Under the pieces are notes generated by a model. The model searched no databases. It saw only the letters and a program-made list of their open reading frames with translations, and had not been told where the DNA came from. Position numbers and translations under genes: made by a program. From Lolium rigidum (Eukaryota; Streptophyta; Magnoliopsida; Poales; Poaceae): a stretch of DNA of 64,000 nt. This document shows, one piece after another, positions 10,707 through 22,822 of the stretch; position 1 is the stretch's first letter, and every line of letters starts with the position of its first letter. The stretch is taken from the NCBI RefSeq assembly GCF_022539505.1, contig NC_061512.1, positions 251,364,510 to 251,428,509 on the forward strand, in the 5' to 3' direction.

Positions 10707-12238
10707 CCTACTCCATCCCGCCCTGCCACATCTTTCTGCTTGCGCCTCCACGGTAACCTACTCCATCCCGCCCGTCGGCATGCATCGGCGAACGGGAGAG
10801 AAGGTGTTCGTAACCACTTTTCTTTGTGATCATGTACGGGAGAAGGTGAATTAGGTTATTGGGAAGTGGTGCGTGACTGCTCAATGTATTCATCACGGTT
10901 CATCTACCGGACAAGTCGGGCGGTGCCGCCTACCGTCATCTCCGTCGCCGGCTACTTCGATCCATCTTCACCAATGTTGTCATCAACAACATTACCAATG
11001 CATCGACAACTACTACACCTACATCTGATCGGTATGTGTGGGGTGATCCGATCTTTGTTCTAGTCATGTATGTTGCACTGTATACAGTATTTTTATGTTA
11101 ATTCGTGCATTCTACTTTAACATGATAGTAGTTATTGTATTCATGCTTAATATTCCGGAATTAATCATGGTTATATTGCTTAGACAAAAGCAACATAGGA
11201 ATACATTTCAAGTTGAATAGTAATACTAATTTAGTTTCATACTGCATAAATGTTGCTACTTTTCTCTAGAAATTGGTAAAACTTAATAAATTTGAAATCA
11301 TGACAAATGCTAAACGTACACTTATTCGGTGAATGGAGGGAGTAGATTCAGTAATCTTCATTTGTCAATCGCTTTGTAGACCGCCAGATTCGTATCAGGT
11401 GCAATCCTATTACGGACACCCAACCCTACGAGCTGCCCTATGAAATCCATGGCAGCATGGCGCAACGACCCTGCTTTGCCGTCGGCCTATATTGGTGCCG
11501 ACCTACACAACCTTGGTGGAGTTTTCAATGGCGCCGAGCCCAGAGGTCCGATTTAAAAATAGTTTTGAAGTGGAGCAGGAGAGGTATTGGTTTTCCCCAA
11601 TGCCAGATTTGCCAAAAGAAATACACAATATTTTGTATATATACAAACATCAATTTAGGGATGGTAAAAATGCGTTATACATATGAGCATTAATCTCATT
11701 CTATTCAACACTGTGAACAATTCATGTAAAGTACACGTATAAAAATAGAAAATACATCTATTTATATAATTTGAAGTTTTTTCAACACCGTCAACGATAC
11801 TTGAACTCTTTCCATACAGTTTTGGTTAAGGGAATTATTAGAAATAAACATAAAATCTCAGTTGTTTATAATATAAAAATTCACTTAACCCTATTTCAGC
11901 ATTTTGCTCTCATCTTGTACGATAGGACCGGCATGTTAGGTACTGCAGCGTGACAACAATGTGTAAAGCATAAAGGGCGTCATCCACGGGCATGTCTAAT
12001 AATTTTCTTCTCCATTTGTTCAATTCTGTGTCGTCCTCGTGATATCCTCGATCTTCGATTATCACCACACACGCGTTGCCCAACAGACATGCGTCGGAGA
12101 AAGATGGTCCAAAGTTCCAAAAATGTGGTAATCCGGATGAGTTTTCACACGATGAGCATCTTAAGGCGTCTCCCCATCGAGGCCTCCGGCAACCCTTATT
12201 TTATTCGGACGATGAAAAATAGTCCAATCTCGCTCCCG
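10707..12238. other. intergenic stretch without a recognised gene
   Basis: The stretch right of element G has a partial 50-bp direct repeat (CCTACTCCATCCCGCC at 10707 and 10757) and otherwise AT-rich, low-conservation sequence. Only short open frames occur, none with a recognisable domain. The end of a Stowaway-type MITE is listed separately. Confidence 0.5.
11265..11345. mobile_element. one end of a Stowaway-type MITE
   Basis: The stretch ends in GAATGGAGGGAGTA, the typical terminal repeat plus TA of Stowaway/Mariner MITEs in cereals. The interior resembles the 3' half of such MITEs (AAACTTAATAAATTTGAAATCATGACAAAT region). I find no matching CTCCCTCC end to the left, so the element is truncated or diverged. 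Confidence 0.5.
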
Positions 12239-12420
12239 GATCCTCGTTTTCGTCCGGATTTGGGCTTTCATCCATCATCGAGCCCATGTCAACCCCGCCC
12301 TCCCGGGAGCGCTCGGAGAGTCCGGAGGAAACAATAGCGCGGGAATCGTCTGGTGGCCCTGACTTGTCGGCGACAAAGACCGATCGTCGTCCTCATCGCA
12401 TCGTTTTCCCGAGATACGGC
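12239..12420. repeat. GC-rich block shared with 49229-49430
   Basis: From TCCTCGTTTTCGTCCGGA to the stretch ending GATCGTCGTCCTCATCGCATCG the sequence follows 49229-49430 with substitutions and small gaps; the right third (GACTTGTCGGCG onward) is closest. At 49 kb the block lies between two divergent transposon-type ORFs, so here it suggests a relic of the same element family. Confidence 0.6.
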
Positions 12421-12491
12421 GTCGTGCGTTTCGGGGAAATTTTTATTTTAATAGCTAGAAGAAATTTGTAGGTAATATTCAAAGTGGTGCA

Positions 12492-12552
12492 ACATAAACA
12501 AATTACATATAAAAACTTCGAAAAAACATAAACAAATTACATATAAAAACTT
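12492..12552. repeat. 27-bp direct repeat, period 34
   Basis: The 27-bp sequence starting ACATAAACAAATTACATA is present at 12492-12518 and again, identical, at 12526-12552. It sits just beyond the stop of the minus-strand ORF. Confidence 0.8.
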
Positions 12553-12569
12553 TTAACAAAAAATTTAAA

Positions 12570-12932
12570 CTACTTCTTCTTCCTTGATGGCCCCGCCTCA
12601 TCGTCCTCACGGTGGCGCTTCCGGCTCGTCACCTCCTCCGAAGAGACGGTGTCCTTCGACGCGTCGGAGGAACTTGTGTCCTCCTCCTCGTCGAAGGTGC
12701 TCGCCGGTTGCGCCTTCGCCTTCGCTTCCGCGTCCACCTCCGCCTTCGCCCGGGCTGCCGCCGCCTCCTCAGCCTCTTCCTCCTCCTCCTCATCATCGGC
12801 CTCCCATTCCTCCTCGCTATCCGGCAGCGGGGAATCATCGCTGCTAGGCGTTGCAGCTCTGTCCCGCCAATGGCGCCATTCCGGCGATTTCCCCTCGCTG
12901 CCGGTGTCCGATGGCAAATAGAGATTGCTCAT
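12570..12932 (-). CDS. small acidic/basic low-complexity protein, transposon-type
   Basis: The frame extends to a Met at 13007, but the start at 12932 (MSNLYLPSD) gives a compact 120-residue protein. It has a short N-terminal motif (SPEWRHWRDRAA), then SDDSPLPDSEEE, an uninterrupted Glu run, an Ala/Lys-rich helix, a Ser/Asp stretch and a basic tail ending PSRKKK, which could act as a nuclear signal. I recognise no domain. The nearby GC block shared with the 49-kb region, where transposon-type ORFs lie, suggests a mobile-element origin. A TATA-like motif (CATATACG, about 12988-12995 on minus) lies upstream of 12932. Expression is unproven. Confidence 0.4.
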   Translation of the reverse strand: MSNLYLPSDTGSEGKSPEWRHWRDRAATPSSDDSPLPDSEEEWEADDEEEEEEAEEAAAARAKAEVDAEAKAKAQPASTFDEEEDTSSSDASKDTVSSEEVTSRKRHREDDEAGPSRKKK

Positions 12933-13046
12933 GCTGATGGTAGAGAAGAGAAGAGATGAATGGCGCCGGCCGGCTGTAGATTGGAAAGCGTATATGTAGG
13001 GGTCCATCGACGAAGAGAGCGGCGGTTGCTCTTCCGCGGAATTCGT

Positions 13047-13185
13047 GCTCCATTACGGCGGTTCGCGCGTCGAGGCCACTGCGACGGTTCCCCGACTAGG
13101 CGTTTGGCCTCCCGAGGCCACTTCACGCTCCATTACGGCGATTCGCGCGTCGATCGACGTGGTTGCCACTGCGACGGTTTCCCTT
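13047..13185. repeat. imperfect 80-bp tandem repeat
   Basis: GCTCCATTACGGCG followed by G or A and then TTCGCGCGTCGA occurs at 13047 and 13127. The copies also share CCACTGCGACGGTT; the second carries a roughly 10-bp insertion. It lies between the small minus ORF and the FUC1 promoter region. Confidence 0.75.
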
Positions 13186-13867
13186 TCCGGCGACTGCACC
13201 ATCGCTATGTACGCGGTGATTTAGCGTCAGCAGGCGACCCTGGACTCGCCACTGGGAAAATGGGTCTCCTAAGCCAAATTTTACATCAATAGCAGCGCTG
13301 AATTTTGGCATGGGGAGCCCAAACGGCTGGAGATGGGCACAAATGCTCAACATGAAAGTAAAAAAGTGGAATTCACTCAAAAGAAAAAGAAAGAGAAAAG
13401 GTCCAACTTAAGCAAAATCCCTTGATGCTTGTGCAACGGCTAGGCTACGCCAAATGCGGTGCCTGTATATGGATCTTAGGTGTGACCGCGTGAGGGGCCT
13501 ATTTGACGGTTAAGGTGTCAAGTAGGAGCACGTTCGTTTGTTGAGTTGCTTCGAACGCCACTCCATTCCCAGATGAGGCCCTGCCCACTGAAACTGAATC
13601 CCGAGTCCCTTGTTCTAAATCAAGAAACGAAATAACTGAACTCCATCCCAGCTGCTTGTTCTCAATGGTGGAAGTGATCGAGTAACCGGGTCGTGTTAGA
13701 CGCATGATCCTGCGCGCCACGCCGCCCTGTAAATCCATGTATGTATGGCCGCATTACGCAGACTCACGTGCGTCCCTGCCAAGGCTTCGTCGTCGTGTCC
13801 TCCCGTCACGTCTCCCTTCGCCGGAATCCGAGCCCAAGCCGTTGGCATACATGCATGCCACTGCCAG

Positions 13868-13874
13868 TATATAT
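13868..13874 (+). promoter_or_regulatory. TATA box of FUC1
   Basis: TATATAT sits 70 bp upstream of the FUC1 start codon at 13944, after an otherwise featureless stretch (13190-13860). Spacing leaves a short 5' leader. Confidence 0.7.
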
Positions 13875-13943
13875 CGGCATCAGCAGGCCAAGAGCGAGCA
13901 GAGGAGGCCGTAGCCCGTAGCCCGTAGGGGAAGAAGACACAAC

Positions 13944-15564
13944 ATGAGAGGCGCATCGCTGCTGCGGCTGGCTGCGGCCGCGGTGCTCGCCGCTGGCATG
14001 GTCATGGCGGTGGCGGACGCGGCGGTGCCGCCGCCGCTGCCGGTGCTGCCGATCCCGAACGCGGCGCAGCTGGCGTGGCAGCGGCGGGAGTTGATCATGT
14101 TCTTCCACTTCGGGATGAACACCTTCACGGACTCGGAGGTGGGCACGGGCGCCGAGCACCCGTCCCTCTTCGCGCCCTCCGCGCTCAACGCCACCCAGTG
14201 GATGGACGCGGCGGTGGCGGCGGGCGCCTCGCTCGCCATCCTCGTCGCCAAGCACCACGACGGGTTCTGCCTCTGGCCCTCCGCCTACACGGCCCACTCC
14301 GTGCGCGCCAGCCCCTGGCACGGCGGCGCCAGCGACCTCGTGCGCGAGTTCACCGACGCGGCGCACTCCCGGGGAATCGACGCCGGCCTCTACCTCTCGC
14401 CGTGGGACCGCCACGACGAGCGCTACGGCCGCGAGGTCGAGTACAACGAGTACTACCTCGGCCAGCTCCACGAGCTCCTCACCGGGTGAGCCAAGTGCTC
14501 AGTCCATGATTCCTCGCAAAGATTTCTTCCCGCCATTGTTGTTGGTTGACGCGCGTACGGTTACGGTGTAGGTACGGGAGGGTGTCCGAGATCTGGTTCG
14601 ACGGCGCGCAGGGGAAGAACGTGACCAAGATGACGTACCACTTCCAGGAGTGGTTCCAGACGGTGAGGCAGCTGCAGGGCGCCATCAACATCTTCTCCGA
14701 CGCCGGCCCCGACGTGCGCTGGGTCGGCGACGAGCAGGGCTCCGCCGGGACCACCTGCTGGTCCACCGTCAACCGCTCCTCCATAACGATCGGCGACGCC
14801 GGCATTGAGGAGTAAGTACGCATGCGCGATGCATGGCCGTGAATTGCTCTGTTCTGTTAGTTACTTATGGACAAATTCCGTGCGTGCGTGCTAGGTATCT
14901 CAACGCCGGCGACCCGCGGGGCACGGACTGGGTGCCGCCGGAGTGCGACGTGTCGATCCGGCCGGGGTGGTTCTGGCACAGGAACGAGACGGCCAAGCCG
15001 CTGAGCCAGCTGCTCAAGATATACTACAACTCGGTGGGCCGGAACTGCGTGTTGCTGCTGAACGCGCCGCCCAACACCACGGGCGTGGTGGAGGACGCCG
15101 ACATCGCCAGGCTCCGCGAGTTCCGCGCCGCCCTCACGCGTATCTTCGGCACGGACCTGGCGAAAGGCAGCGCGGCGAGGGCCAGCAGCGAGCGCGGCGT
15201 CGGCTTCGAAGCGCGCATGGTGCTCGACGGGTCCGACGACACGTACTGGGCGCCGACGGCGGAGGACGGGCGCAAGAACGGGTACTGGATCGAGCTGCGG
15301 CGGCCGGCGGCGTCGGCGCGGCCGTTCAACGTGGTGAGGATCCAGGAGCACGTGGCGCTGGGGCAGCGCGTGGAGCGGCACCAGGTGTTCGTGGACGGCG
15401 TAGCCGTGGCGAGCGGCACCACGGTGGGGCATAAGCGGCTGCACCGGCTGGCCCGCCCCGTCGCCGGCCGGACGGTGAAGGTGTGGCTGGCGGCGCGGCG
15501 TGGGGTGCCGCTGGTGTCGGCGGTGGGGCTCCACCTCGACCCATACGCAACCGACGTGATGTGA
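13944..15564 (+). CDS. FUC1: alpha-L-fucosidase 1, glycoside hydrolase family 29
   Basis: Three exons, 13944-14485, 14572-14811 and 14895-15564, join in frame to 483 codons. The introns are 86 and 83 bp with GT/AG ends (GTGAGC..GTAG and GTAAGT..CTAG). Residues 1-26 form a signal peptide (hydrophobic Leu/Ala run, then ADA). The GH29 catalytic domain follows: FFHFGMNTF, the LVAKHHDGFCLWPS motif and SEIWFDGA, whose Asp (about residue 191) is the expected nucleophile. From about residue 345 a C-terminal beta-sandwich of the discoidin/F5-8C type runs to the end (YWAP, GYWIELRRP). Several N-x-S/T sites suggest a glycosylated secreted or vacuolar enzyme. Arabidopsis FUC1 removes alpha-1,3/1,4-linked fucose from Lewis-a-type N-glycans; the same role is inferred here. 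The gene is intact and GC-rich, with no frameshift, and converges with RH7. Confidence 0.95.
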
Positions 15565-16005
15565 CGACTCTTTGAAGCCAATAATTGTTGTTACATCGTC
15601 GCATCCAAGCTGTTGGGCGCGCTAGCCATAGTGATACTGATACACAGCTGCATTTCTCCGCATTTCTTCTCGGATCGACCCGGTCAAAATTCAAACTCAA
15701 ACCTTCCATTTAATTGATTTTGAAGTATGTACCGAAAACAAACTGTTCTGCTAATTCTCAATATACCAAGAATTAAGCTATGGCTCACTAGGATCCATAG
15801 CCGTTGGATCGCGCCAAGATTCGGAGGGAGGAGGCGGAGGAGCATCGCCGAGCCAAAGCCGGTGACGACGACAAGAATGGTTTCTAGGGTTTAGGTTGAG
15901 GCGGGGGCACACACGAGAGGAGGAAGAAGGTGACCGTTGGCCCTACTGCTCTCCGTAGGGTGAGAACTAGTTACACCCGAAAACAAAAGCGGAAAGTGTC
16001 GTCGA
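15565..16005. other. 3' flank of FUC1
   Basis: Probable 3' untranslated sequence with AATAATTG and other AT-rich motifs, then a GC-rich patch around 15800-15960. I see no gene. Confidence 0.4.
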
Positions 16006-16414
16006 CACATGGGCACGAATGCTCTTCTCCCATTTCAGATTTTTTTGAACTTTAAAATCTCACGCTTCTAAGTCTCAAAAAATTATAACGTTAAATATAT
16101 AGATAGATATATACAGGTGAGGTGTATGTAAAAAAAAGTTCCGTTAAAAAATACTTTGCATTTCGAACAATATAAAAAAGACAAATTTCTGACAGAAAAT
16201 GGTAGTAAAATAGTAGTATTACAATAGTGTATCCTTTTGTTAGAATTTTTTTGTATTTCCAAAATTTTAAGTATATTTTACCAGGACTTTTTTGTATACA
16301 TTTCTCGTGAACATATCTATCTACATATTTAACGCCATAATTTTTTAAAACATGGAAGTGGGTGGTTTTAAAAATTTCAAATAGCTTAAAATGGAGAGCA
16401 CTAGTGCACATGTG
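16006..16414. mobile_element. probable MITE with about 20-bp terminal inverted repeats
   Basis: The ends are inverted copies of each other: CACATGGGCACGAATGCTCT at 16006-16025 against the complement of 16395-16414, 17 of 20 bases matching. The 409-bp interior is AT-rich with no coding potential. No clear target duplication was seen, so the superfamily is open. Confidence 0.5.
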
Positions 16415-16466
16415 CACCAAATCCCTTAAATTTCGAAGGATCGTAGTAAAGCATCGCAACCACCGT

Positions 16467-17039
16467 TCAAAGTGATGTGCTACTGGGAACATCATCTTCA
16501 GACAAAGGGAGTAAGCTTTGGTTACATGTACACATCAGAATTCCGTAGACCTGGCGACAAAACTCGGCAACAGCCCCACCTATGCAAATGCCTACAACAA
16601 GTGTCGGGTTCAAAGTAAAACAGACAGTGACATCAAGTGCACAACACAGCTGGAGAAGTGAACAAAAGTTGCTTCGTGGGGACAAAATACAGTTGTCGAG
16701 AGGGAGAACAAATAGAATTGTGTCCCAATGTAGATTTACAAGTAAAAGAGTGACAGATTCAGTTGTTTCAAAAGGAAGAACTAACGACACTGCGCCCAAG
16801 GTAGATTTTGCGAGCACCAACATACCCAGCAGATTGAGCAATGGCACCACCGTCTCGATAGGAAAAAACAGATTTGAAAGTAGATTTGCAAGTAAACAGC
16901 TGGTTGCTTCATGTTTTTCAACCAATAGTGCATTCATAACAGTGTCTTGAGTCTCAGATAAAAGAGTTGTTGCGAAAGGAAGAATAGCATTATATCCGAA
17001 GCTAGATTTGCAACCAGAATGGAGTAGTTTCACTTTCAT
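16467..17039 (-). other. hydrophobic open frame and direct repeat in RH7 3' flank
   Basis: A 190-codon frame lies downstream of the RH7 stop on the same strand. It is Leu/Val-rich, contains degenerate internal repeats (LLVNL, LLANLLSN) and has no recognised domain. TCATTCATAACAGTGTCTTGAG occurs twice about 140 bp apart (16928 and 17067). It may be read as RH7 3' untranslated sequence or be a repeat-derived chance frame; I do not call it a gene. Confidence 0.25.
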
Positions 17040-17253
17040 TTGTTCCGAAACAACAACCTATAGGTTCATTCATAACAGTGTCTTGAGTATCTGATCAAAA
17101 AAATTACACTCTTCCGATGGCAAACTTGATCGTCATAATCTCTGGGACAACACTAGCAAATAAAATAAAGAAACCCGATACACGGCGCAGTCAAAACTCT
17201 GACGATTCCCTGTGCCTCTCAAACTCCCGTCAAAAATAGGCCGCTCGAGGTCT

Positions 17254-20200
17254 TCACCTCCTGCCAAACCTTCCACCGCCTCCCCTGCCTCTTCCACCAA
17301 AGCCTCCTCGGCCACCGCCGCCACCCCCAAATCTCCTGCCACCACCGCCACGACCACCACCGCCGCCCCACCTCGACCCGCCACCCCTTGACTGCTGCTC
17401 CCTCTCTTGCAAGGCTGGCAGTTCCTTCACTTCATCAAGTGTCACACCAGCTGCATTCTCAGCGCCTGCAGGGTATCACCAAGCAGTTCAATTTAGATTC
17501 CAATTACAGTCAAATATAATTTACTACTACTTCAAGTGAAACAGTACAAAAAAGGGTAATACCTTGAAGATAATCTTGAACCTCTTCTGAAGGAACATCA
17601 AATACAGCGCCTCTCCCATCAGAGGTAAGGGCTACACCCTGCACATTTGAAAGTCTGTCTTCTGGCATGAACCTCTTCAAAGTGGAAATAACATACCTGC
17701 ACACATAATACATTTTTGAATCATCAGTAAGAAAAGATCAAACTCCACACAAAGCTCAAAAACCAGCACAACTTGGGAAGTTAGTTACTCACGATGGTGT
17801 ATACATCGTACTGCCAGTTGAAAGATGTAATGTAGTACAGTTCTCCATGGAAGAAAGCAACGATCTCTTCTTTATGTCAGTGTACCCCTAAGAAATACAA
17901 TTTATGTAAGTACTCGATTAACAGCACAAGCATGACAGTACAAACATAAAACTAGATAGAAACAAACTTACAACTGCCTTTGCAAGGGCTTTGGCTAGTA
18001 GATCGACTGCAGACATGCTGGAAGAACTTAACAGCTCTTCTGCTTGTTGCCGGAAAACAGGAATAACACTGCATTGCATCGGTCCACAAGTTAATGGAAC
18101 AATTCAACCCAGCACATAATCTGTGAAGTACCAAGAATAACTAATCAGAATATGTTACCTGTCAGACACACTTGCAATGGCTTCTGCTGCTTCATTGCCA
18201 GCAGATTGTGCCACATCGCTAGGCTGCGGCGCAGATACATGTTCAAACTTCACCCCAGACTCCCTCTCTATTCTGGTCAAACCAAATTTATATCTGGGTT
18301 CAAAAAGCATGACTGCAATGCCAGTATTCCCTGCTCTCCCTGTGCGACCTGACCGGTGGATGTAAGCTTCAACATCCTTTGGAGGCTCGCACTGGTGATT
18401 TGGAGATTATATCAGCAAGGTGCTTGCATAGTTCTTAGCAAAATTATTCAACTGCGGAAAAAGTGGCATACCTGAATGATAAGCTGCACATCATTAATAT
18501 CAAGACCCCTCGCAGCCACATTTGTAGCAACCAAAACAACAAACTTGCCGCTTCTGAATCCAGCAATAACTACCTATTAACATCATCCGGGAATCAGTAT
18601 AGAATAGAACAGCTGCGCTTAACAGTTCACATTACAAATAGATGGACAAGCTACTAAATCAATACTCTGAAATAGATTTTAAGTCCACACGCATAGAAGA
18701 ACAAGTTTCCAGATAATAAAACAGTACGTTGTATATGTACATGCCTTCAACAGCTATAGGGGAACTAAATCGAATGTTAGGAGTTTAACAGTTTGTTTGA
18801 ACATAGAACAGTAAATTGTTTTATTGCAAGCACATGGGGCACGGAGAATATAAGAACATAATGGTCGGAAACAGAATCACTCACTTCACGCTGAGCTTGC
18901 GCGATATCTCCATGCAAGGCACGGGATCCAGGAATCAAGCCAGAGAGCTCTGATGCAGAATCTTTTGTCTCGGTGAAAATAATGGTTCGCCCTCCACTGA
19001 AACCGAATATAAAATTTTAGTAGACTGGTGAAAATTGTGCTCGCGTACTAGCGCACAGGAAGAATACTGGAAGTACATACTGGCTATAGCATCGAATGAT
19101 GTCTGGGATAACTCGTGCCCTTGCAGCACGGTTGCAAGGAAGAGCAAGATGCCTGACAGATGCACTAGCTTTCATTTTCTCGTTGCCAACAAGATCAACA
19201 GTCTTCTTGTCAGGTTTCAGGAACCTCATTGAGAGCTGTGATCATTCCAGAGTATAATCAGTCCATGTGGTCATTGAGAAAGATAATCAACAAGAGTAGC
19301 ATTTTTTGGTCAAAGTGGTTCATACCTTCTTTACCCACTCTGGTAGAGTAGCACTGAACAGAAGTGTCTGTACTTTGGTGACATCCTCAACCTTGCCTGT
19401 TTAAAAGAATAAAGGTATTCGCTATTTAGATAAAAACAGGCAAACAGGTGATATTCTAAGCAAAGTGTTCCATTATTGACTCCATACAAGATGAATAACA
19501 CCATCAAATAACGATCTGAACGGAAGCAATGTAAGTATATATAACCATGACAACTCAAGAGACACAACCAAACAAACTTCTAGTATCAGGACGTACCAAG
19601 AATAAGCTCAACATCGTCAACAAAGCCCATGTTAAGCATTTCATCAGCTTCATCAAGGACACGGAACTTCAAGGCCTTCAAATTGAGTGTTCCCTTTACA
19701 ATTAAATCCTGCGAAGGATAGCAATAACACAAACATGAGAACAAAATCAGGAGGGCTCAAAATCTAGTAAACCAGGGATCACCAGAGAAAAATAGTACCT
19801 TGACACGGCCAGGGGTACCAACAACAACGTCAACCCCCTTCCGCATTGCCATCTCTTGAGGACGGTAGGGAGAGCCTCCATAAGCACAGCAGGTAGAAAA
19901 CCCAAATGCTCCACCATAATACTCAAAGTCAGCATGCACCTGCAAATTTAATTTTGGAAATATCAGACCACAAAGGAATTAGAGTGCTCAAGGATTTAGC
20001 TTTTCTGGGGAATCAGATAGTAGTACTATACCTGATTGGCTAGCTCTCTGGTGGGTAGCAGAACCAGAATACTTGGAGGCCTGCCGTAGTCAGTCCTTCT
20101 GGTCGCCTTGTGTGGCCCATTGACCAATGACTCCAGTATGGGGAGAACAAAAGCCAGAGTTTTGCCCTGCAATCAACATCTCTTAGTAGGTTATACAGAA

Positions 20201-21217
20201 AATTCAGGAAATATAACATGGAACATAAGGAAAAACTGATATGTTTCATTCTGTCTAGGACTTCAAAATGAATAATTTTCCAGGTTAGCACACAAAAACC
20301 GATGAATTGTAATCAATGGAACTTTTTTTAGGGGGGGCAATCAATGGAATTCTGATCACTGTGCAGGCCAGTGTGCCATTAGGTTGATCCTTGTCTCGAA
20401 GTTGACAAGTAACCAGAGATTAACCCTATTGTATTCTAGTGATACCAAATTTTGGTCCTGGACTTGAGAATATGATAATATAAAATTGTGCAAGCAATGT
20501 GATTAGGTTGATTCCTATCTCGAATTGGACATTGTCTCCAAATCAGAAAAGTCGCACCTATATCTTGATCGCATAAATTTCACTAGGCAAGTTCGCTCTT
20601 TTGAGATCTAAACGCGAATGACAACTAACTGACAAATCACAGGGGTTCCTAGTCTATACAAATGTAAGGAACGAGGCAGACAAATTAGAAGGATGGGTCA
20701 CCTGTCCAGTGCGCGCGCGTCCGACGAGGTCGTTGCCGTCGAGGAGGAGGCTGAAGGTGCTGGCCTGGATGGGGAAGAGGGTCTTGATGCCCTTGGCCCT
20801 GAGCTTGAGCTTGAGCGGCTCGGAGATGCGGAAGTTGTCGAGCGAGTTGGGGTCGGCGGGATCCTCCTCCTCCTCCTCCTCCTCGCCGCTGGCGGTGAGC
20901 TCCTCGTCATTCTCCTCCTCCTCCTCCTCCTCCATCACCTCATCTTCAACGACCTTCTTGGCCTTCTTGTCCTTCTTCTCCTTCTTGGCCTTCTTGGCCG
21001 CGCGGTCGGACTCGGAGCTGGTGCTGCTGGTGCCCTCGTCGTCGTCTGAGGAGGGCGCCTTGGCCTTGCGCTTCTTGTCCTTCTTCTCCTTCTTGCCCGA
21101 GGAGGCGGCGGCGGCGGCGGCCTCGGCCTCGGCGGCCTTGAGCTGCTTGCGCCTGGCCTTCCTGGAGGCGGAGTCGTCGACGGCCATGGGCTCGGGGACG
21201 GCGGCGATGGAAGGCAT
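17254..21217 (-). CDS. RH7: DEAD-box RNA helicase 7 (nucleolar, Gu/DDX21 type)
   Basis: Thirteen exons join in frame to 704 codons: 21217-20702, 20166-20032, 19939-19799, 19708-19597, 19396-19326, 19235-19081, 18996-18885, 18573-18472, 18391-18159, 18068-17972, 17887-17793, 17696-17563 and 17465-17254. All introns are GT/AG. Residues 1-130 are Lys- and Glu-rich. The helicase core follows in order: Q-motif region, motif I ARTGQGKT (split by intron 1), PTREL, GTPGR, DEAD in [12 protein letters not shown], then AARGLDI and [15 protein letters not shown] domain (exons 9-12) and a C-terminal Gly/Arg/Phe-rich RGG tail complete it. This is the architecture of DDX21/Gu and plant PRH75/RH7 proteins, which unwind RNA during ribosomal RNA processing in the nucleolus. 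A CATAAA box at about 21302-21307 on minus lies upstream of the start. No break or missing motif was seen. Confidence 0.95.
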
Positions 21218-21595
21218 GGACGGGTGGCGGCGGCGCGGGTGGGAGGCTGGCGAGGGATGCGCAGCCGGGAAAGAGGGGGAGAGAGGTTCGGCGTCCCGAG
21301 GTTTATGTAGGAACGGAGCCGCGGAGCAAACCCTAGGGCGGCGTGTGGCTGACGGGTGGGGCCGGCCGTTTTCGCTGCGGGTGGTGACAGGTGGGCCGCC
21401 GCCGGCCGAGCGATGGAGATATTTTTGGAGGAGGCAAGCGTTGCCGTTGCGTCTTCGTCCACCGTGGAAAGCGTGGACCTGTCTTGGCTAGGCTAGAGCG
21501 GTTGCTGGGCTGGGCCTTGGCATTTGGGAATTGGGATGCTTTCGAGTGACTTCAAGCTTCAGTTTGGGTCTAGCCCAACACTTAGGGTAAGCTCC
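21218..21595. promoter_or_regulatory. RH7 5' flank and promoter region
   Basis: The first 90 bp are a pyrimidine/purine-rich leader, with the minus-strand motif CTACATAAAC at 21301-21310 as a plausible TATA element. The GC-rich stretch to about 21490 then gives way to AT-rich sequence. Confidence 0.45.
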
Positions 21596-22822
21596 AAAAA
21601 TGAGACAGCCCAAAGATTAGCCCGTGGTGGCTTTCTTTTGTAGAAGAAGATCAAAAGACAGAATCGGCGAAATTTGCAAAGTGCTAGACATATACGGAGT
21701 TTCCGCATTCCATGGTTTCATGATTGTGACCATCGAAAACATCATCAAGTCAGTATGTAGGTGCGTCTGCCTAGAAATTCATCCATAGATGTAGCAATAT
21801 GGGGCAATTTTGCTTCGCGGATATTGTTATCAAAATAGGAACCCGGTGAAAAGACATTGCGATATTGTATTGTGCCAAAGCTTTGTGAGTGAAATCGGCA
21901 AAAAAAAAAGGAGAACTACCGCCACATGGGCAAATCATGTGTGAAAAATCTTTGACTCGTGCGATATGATCGACACCATATTTTTGAAGAAAAAAACGAC
22001 GAACGCCGATTGTAGCCTTCCACATACATTGACTATGGTAGGTGTTGTTGGAACAAGTATACATGATATATGCGAGGATACATGGGCCCATTACACTATG
22101 GTACGTGCTTTCACGCAAAGCTTACCTTATGTATTGAGAGGGTCAAGAAAATCAAACACAGGTGCTCCTCTCTGTCGTGACTTTTTTGGTATACTTTTGC
22201 GGCACAATGCTTCTTCTTATTTCCATTTCATACACGCGTCTGAACCCTACCTCCAACTGTCTCTTTTACTTCTTTCGAGGAGATGGCCATGTGCATGAGC
22301 TGGTGCACCCTTAACACAGAAAAAACTATGGCCTACTTGAGTAGTATTAGTTATTTATACTAAATATTTTGACTTTATATAACCCATTTCATCGAACTAA
22401 ATCTTTACATAAAGATTTTATTGCATATGATTGTCATTAAGTTTTAAGATACACCGTTATTTGTTATATAATTTATACTATGACAAAAAATTGATATTTT
22501 CCGATGAATGTAACCAATTGCTTCAAATATATGTGTGTTAATATTTTTGTACATCACCACCTAAAAGCTTTCATTAACTCAATTCTATCTGGATTTGAGA
22601 AACCAAATCTAAAGTTGCATGCCTCTATACATTAGTTTTTGGCATCCATATAATAGGTAGTGTATAAGTACATGTTTTAGTCCCATTAAATATATGGCAT
22701 AAATATCTAAATCTTGTTCTCTTATGAATATCTGAATGAGGCTTGTATAATGCATATAGTTGTCGCAAGTAGATGAAAACTTATATGTGTTAAAACATGA
22801 AACTACAGTGTATTACAGCTTG
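21596..22822. repeat. 1.2-kb duplicated segment, copy 1
   Basis: From CAAAAATGAGACAGCCC to the TGTATTACA stretch the sequence follows 24044-25287 with substitutions and small gaps. It is AT-rich with no intact frame. The two copies are direct and about 1.2 kb apart. Confidence 0.85.

Noticed and set aside
13806..15709. Long antisense and shifted frames over FUC1 (e.g. 13806-14471, 14857-15534, 15024-15581)
   Set aside because: They are shadows of a GC-rich coding sequence. The sense frame has signal peptide, GH29 motifs and clean splice joins.
20693..21491. Plus-strand frames opposite RH7 exon 1
   Set aside because: Low-complexity Ser/Leu runs caused by Lys/Glu codons of the real exon.
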